A stretch of 14,007 bases of DNA from Candidatus Nomurabacteria bacterium (GTDB lineage: Bacteria > Patescibacteriota > Saccharimonadia > Saccharimonadales > Saccharimonadaceae): NCBI GenBank assembly GCA_031264785.1, contig JAISDN010000031.1:1-14007 (forward strand). Reading direction: 5' to 3'. Of the stretch, positions 13,046-14,007 are shown piece after piece. The notes beneath the pieces were generated by a model that did no database searches, was not told the DNA's origin, and saw nothing but the letters and a program-made list of their open reading frames with translations. The position numbers and the translations under genes are program-made. Positions within the stretch are counted from its first letter, which is position 1, and the number at the start of each line of letters is the position of its first letter.

Positions 13046-13528
13046 TTATTTTTTGAGCTTATTAACTTCCGATTTGGCCTTAGCGACGGCCTTTTTGGCC
13101 TCACTTTTGGCAACGTCGCTGGTTTTTTTGGCCGAACTAGCGACTTTTTTAGCGGATTTGGCGCCTTGTTTTTTGGCGCTGGCCATCGATTTTTTAGCAG
13201 CTGCGACGGTTTTTTGACCTTCGGTTTTGGCGGTTTTGGCAGTTTTTTTAGCCGCGCCGGCGACTTTCCGCGCTGATTTTGCGCCCTGTTTTTCAACTTC
13301 TTTAACAGCTTTTTTGCCTTTGGCGGCGGCCTTTTTGCCTTCGTCTGCCAACTTTTGGCCTTCAACTTTCAAATCTTCGACTGTTTGCTCGGCTTTGACC
13401 TTCAATTCCTCCGCGCCTTTTTTAATGTCTTCGCGAGTTTCTTTACCGCTTTTTGGCGCCAGCAAAACCCCCGCCACCGCGCCACCGATTGCGCCCAAAA
13501 TAAAGCCGATTCCTTTGCCTTTACTCAT
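13046..13528 (-). CDS. YtxH-like protein with histone-H1-like Lys/Ala tail
   Basis: 160 residues. The N-terminus GIGFILGAIGGAVAGVLLAPKSGKETRED (6-34) is the YtxH glycine-zipper type membrane segment followed by its PKSGKETR motif. YtxH proteins are small envelope or stress-associated proteins of uncertain function. From about residue 35 the chain is almost only Lys, Ala, Glu, Ser and Thr and becomes strongly basic, in the manner of bacterial H1-like proteins. Residues 79-118 and 119-158 are an imperfect 40-residue duplication (KQGAKSARKVAGAAKKTAKT against KQGAKSAKKVASSAKKTSDV). The gene overlaps the upstream YtxG-like gene by 8 nt (ATGAGTAA), with AGGAG just before the start, so translation is probably coupled. 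The tail could bind nucleic acid or wall polymers; both are inference. Confidence 0.8.
   Translation of the reverse strand: MSKGKGIGFILGAIGGAVAGVLLAPKSGKETREDIKKGAEELKVKAEQTVEDLKVEGQKLADEGKKAAAKGKKAVKEVEKQGAKSARKVAGAAKKTAKTAKTEGQKTVAAAKKSMASAKKQGAKSAKKVASSAKKTSDVAKSEAKKAVAKAKSEVNKLKK
13055..13294 (-). repeat. Imperfect 120-bp tandem duplication inside the YtxH-like gene
   Basis: Two 40-codon units (13294-13175 and 13174-13055) encode related Lys/Ala-rich segments, each beginning near KQGAKSA and continuing KVA..AKKT. The DNA is diverged, so the duplication is not recent. Confidence 0.65.
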
Positions 13529-13799
13529 TTTTTTTCTCCTTTTTAGTGACTTTTTCCGTCAATTTTTCAATCCAACCAGTAATGGCGTTGGTGACGACCG
13601 CCGGTGTAACGACAGCTTTGACGCCGGCCACTACGTCGTGGATATTGTTGACCGTGTCCTCAGTTTTGGTGGCCACGCGCTTGATTTTACCGGCAATTTT
13701 CACAAATTGGATTAGTAAAATTATGGCGATGACCAAAAACACAATCAGCACCACTGCTAAGATTATAATCAAGATTTGCGAACTTTCGTTTAGATACAT
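13521..13799 (-). CDS. YtxG/DUF948-like small membrane protein
   Basis: 92 residues: a short extracellular N-terminus (MYLNESSQ), one long membrane helix (9-34, ILIIILAVVLIVFLVIAIILLIQF), then a helical cytosolic tail (VATKTEDTVNNIHDVVAGVK) ending in a charged EKVTKKEKKNE. The layout resembles DUF948/YtxG proteins, and the next gene is YtxH-like, the same pairing as ytxG-ytxH in Bacillus. The low-complexity helix makes the family call tentative. It is the first gene of the operon. A perfect consensus promoter places the transcript start at or next to the ATG, so translation is leaderless and no Shine-Dalgarno is present. Confidence 0.7.
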   Translation of the reverse strand: MYLNESSQILIIILAVVLIVFLVIAIILLIQFVKIAGKIKRVATKTEDTVNNIHDVVAGVKAVVTPAVVTNAITGWIEKLTEKVTKKEKKNE

Positions 13800-13805
13800 A
13801 TTGTC

Positions 13806-13834
13806 ATTATATATCTATTTTTTTGGCTTGTCAA
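13806..13834 (-). promoter_or_regulatory. Perfect consensus sigma-70 promoter, leaderless start
   Basis: The minus strand reads TTGACA (13834..13829), exactly 17 nt, then TATAAT (13811..13806). The ATG of the YtxG-like gene begins 6 nt after the -10, where the transcript itself should begin. Confidence 0.9.
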
Positions 13835-13836
13835 AA

Positions 13837-13862
13837 GATTCCGGCTCGGGGGCCGGAATGAC
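13837..13862. repeat. REP-like palindromic repeat, copy 3
   Basis: The same ATTCCGGC-TCGGGG-GCCGGAAT stem-loop plus GAC as at 998-1022. It lies just upstream of the -35 box of the envelope operon. A half copy (GCCGGAATGAC, 13875-13885) follows 12 nt later, ending 1 nt short of the neighbouring gene's stop codon. Confidence 0.8.
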
Positions 13863-13886
13863 TAATAACAAGGTGCCGGAATGACG

Positions 13887-14007
13887 TCACACATTCCCCA
13901 CCACACTATAAACCACAGTGTTTTGGTAACTCCCATCCGGCTTAGTATAATCTACCCTTGCTCCATAAAAGAAGTTAGTGTTATCAGGCTGTTCGTTATT
14001 GTCATTG
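13887..14007 (-). CDS. 3' end of an unidentified gene
   Basis: A minus-strand frame enters from the right edge (first full codon at 14006) and runs 39 codons to TGA at 13889..13887. The encoded C-terminus contains FFYGARVDYTKPDGSYQ then NTVVYSVVGNV. The alternating hydrophobic and polar residues look like the end of an exported beta-rich or pseudopilin-type protein, but this is too short to assign. It is followed by REP-like sequence, as lysS and murA are, which supports it as a real gene end. Confidence 0.5.
   Translation of the reverse strand, partial: NDNNEQPDNTNFFYGARVDYTKPDGSYQNTVVYSVVGNV

Overview
The window looks like a chromosomal stretch of a Candidate Phyla Radiation (Patescibacteria) bacterium, most likely Candidatus Saccharibacteria (TM7). 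This rests on family-level recognition, not a search. The hints are a DUF2207 membrane protein, a class II LysRS with a shortened motif 3, an EF-G whose G4 motif reads NKIN, ribosomal protein S16 with a long acidic tail, and a MurA fused to an N-terminal helix-turn-helix. TGA is used as a stop and TGG for Trp, so the code is standard. No tRNA, rRNA, CRISPR array, transposase or phage gene was seen.

Left block (1-5428, all minus strand): HTH-murA, then glyA-lysS as a tight pair, then a DUF2207 membrane protein running off the left edge. These cover peptidoglycan precursor synthesis, one-carbon/serine-glycine metabolism and lysine charging. Similar small hairpins (REP-like, core ATTCCGGC...GCCGGAAT) follow lysS and murA.

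Regulatory island (5429-5706): no gene on either strand. It holds two perfect 25-nt palindromes with the same 10-nt outer arms, at least four -10 elements on both strands that each lie 22-23 nt from a CCTTG half-site, and intrinsic terminators for both strands. It looks like an operator region controlling murA leftward and a short non-coding transcript rightward. The HTH fused to MurA is the obvious candidate binder.

Middle block (5707-9265): minus-strand rpsP, a HemK-like methyltransferase and a membrane-anchored coiled-coil protein whose promoter spacer contains a run of nine G. A divergent MFS-type transporter follows on the plus strand and abuts fusA stop-to-stop.

Right block (9266-14007): fusA (minus), then a divergent plus-strand gene for a small membrane-anchored protein. 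That gene is preceded by a strong promoter and a leader with a terminator hairpin and competing pairings. Facing it is a minus-strand three-gene envelope operon: a YtxG/DUF948-like protein, a YtxH-like protein with a histone-H1-like Lys/Ala tail, and a Cache-domain membrane protein with no output domain. The operon has a perfect TTGACA-17-TATAAT promoter placed for leaderless transcription. The last 120 bases carry the 3' end of another minus-strand gene.

Two start modes recur. Some genes have AGGAG-type ribosome binding sites (lysS, glyA, rpsP, the G9-promoter gene, 11708, and the YtxH and Cache genes). Others have a -10 element 6-8 nt before the ATG and no Shine-Dalgarno (DUF2207, MFS, YtxG-like, perhaps murA).
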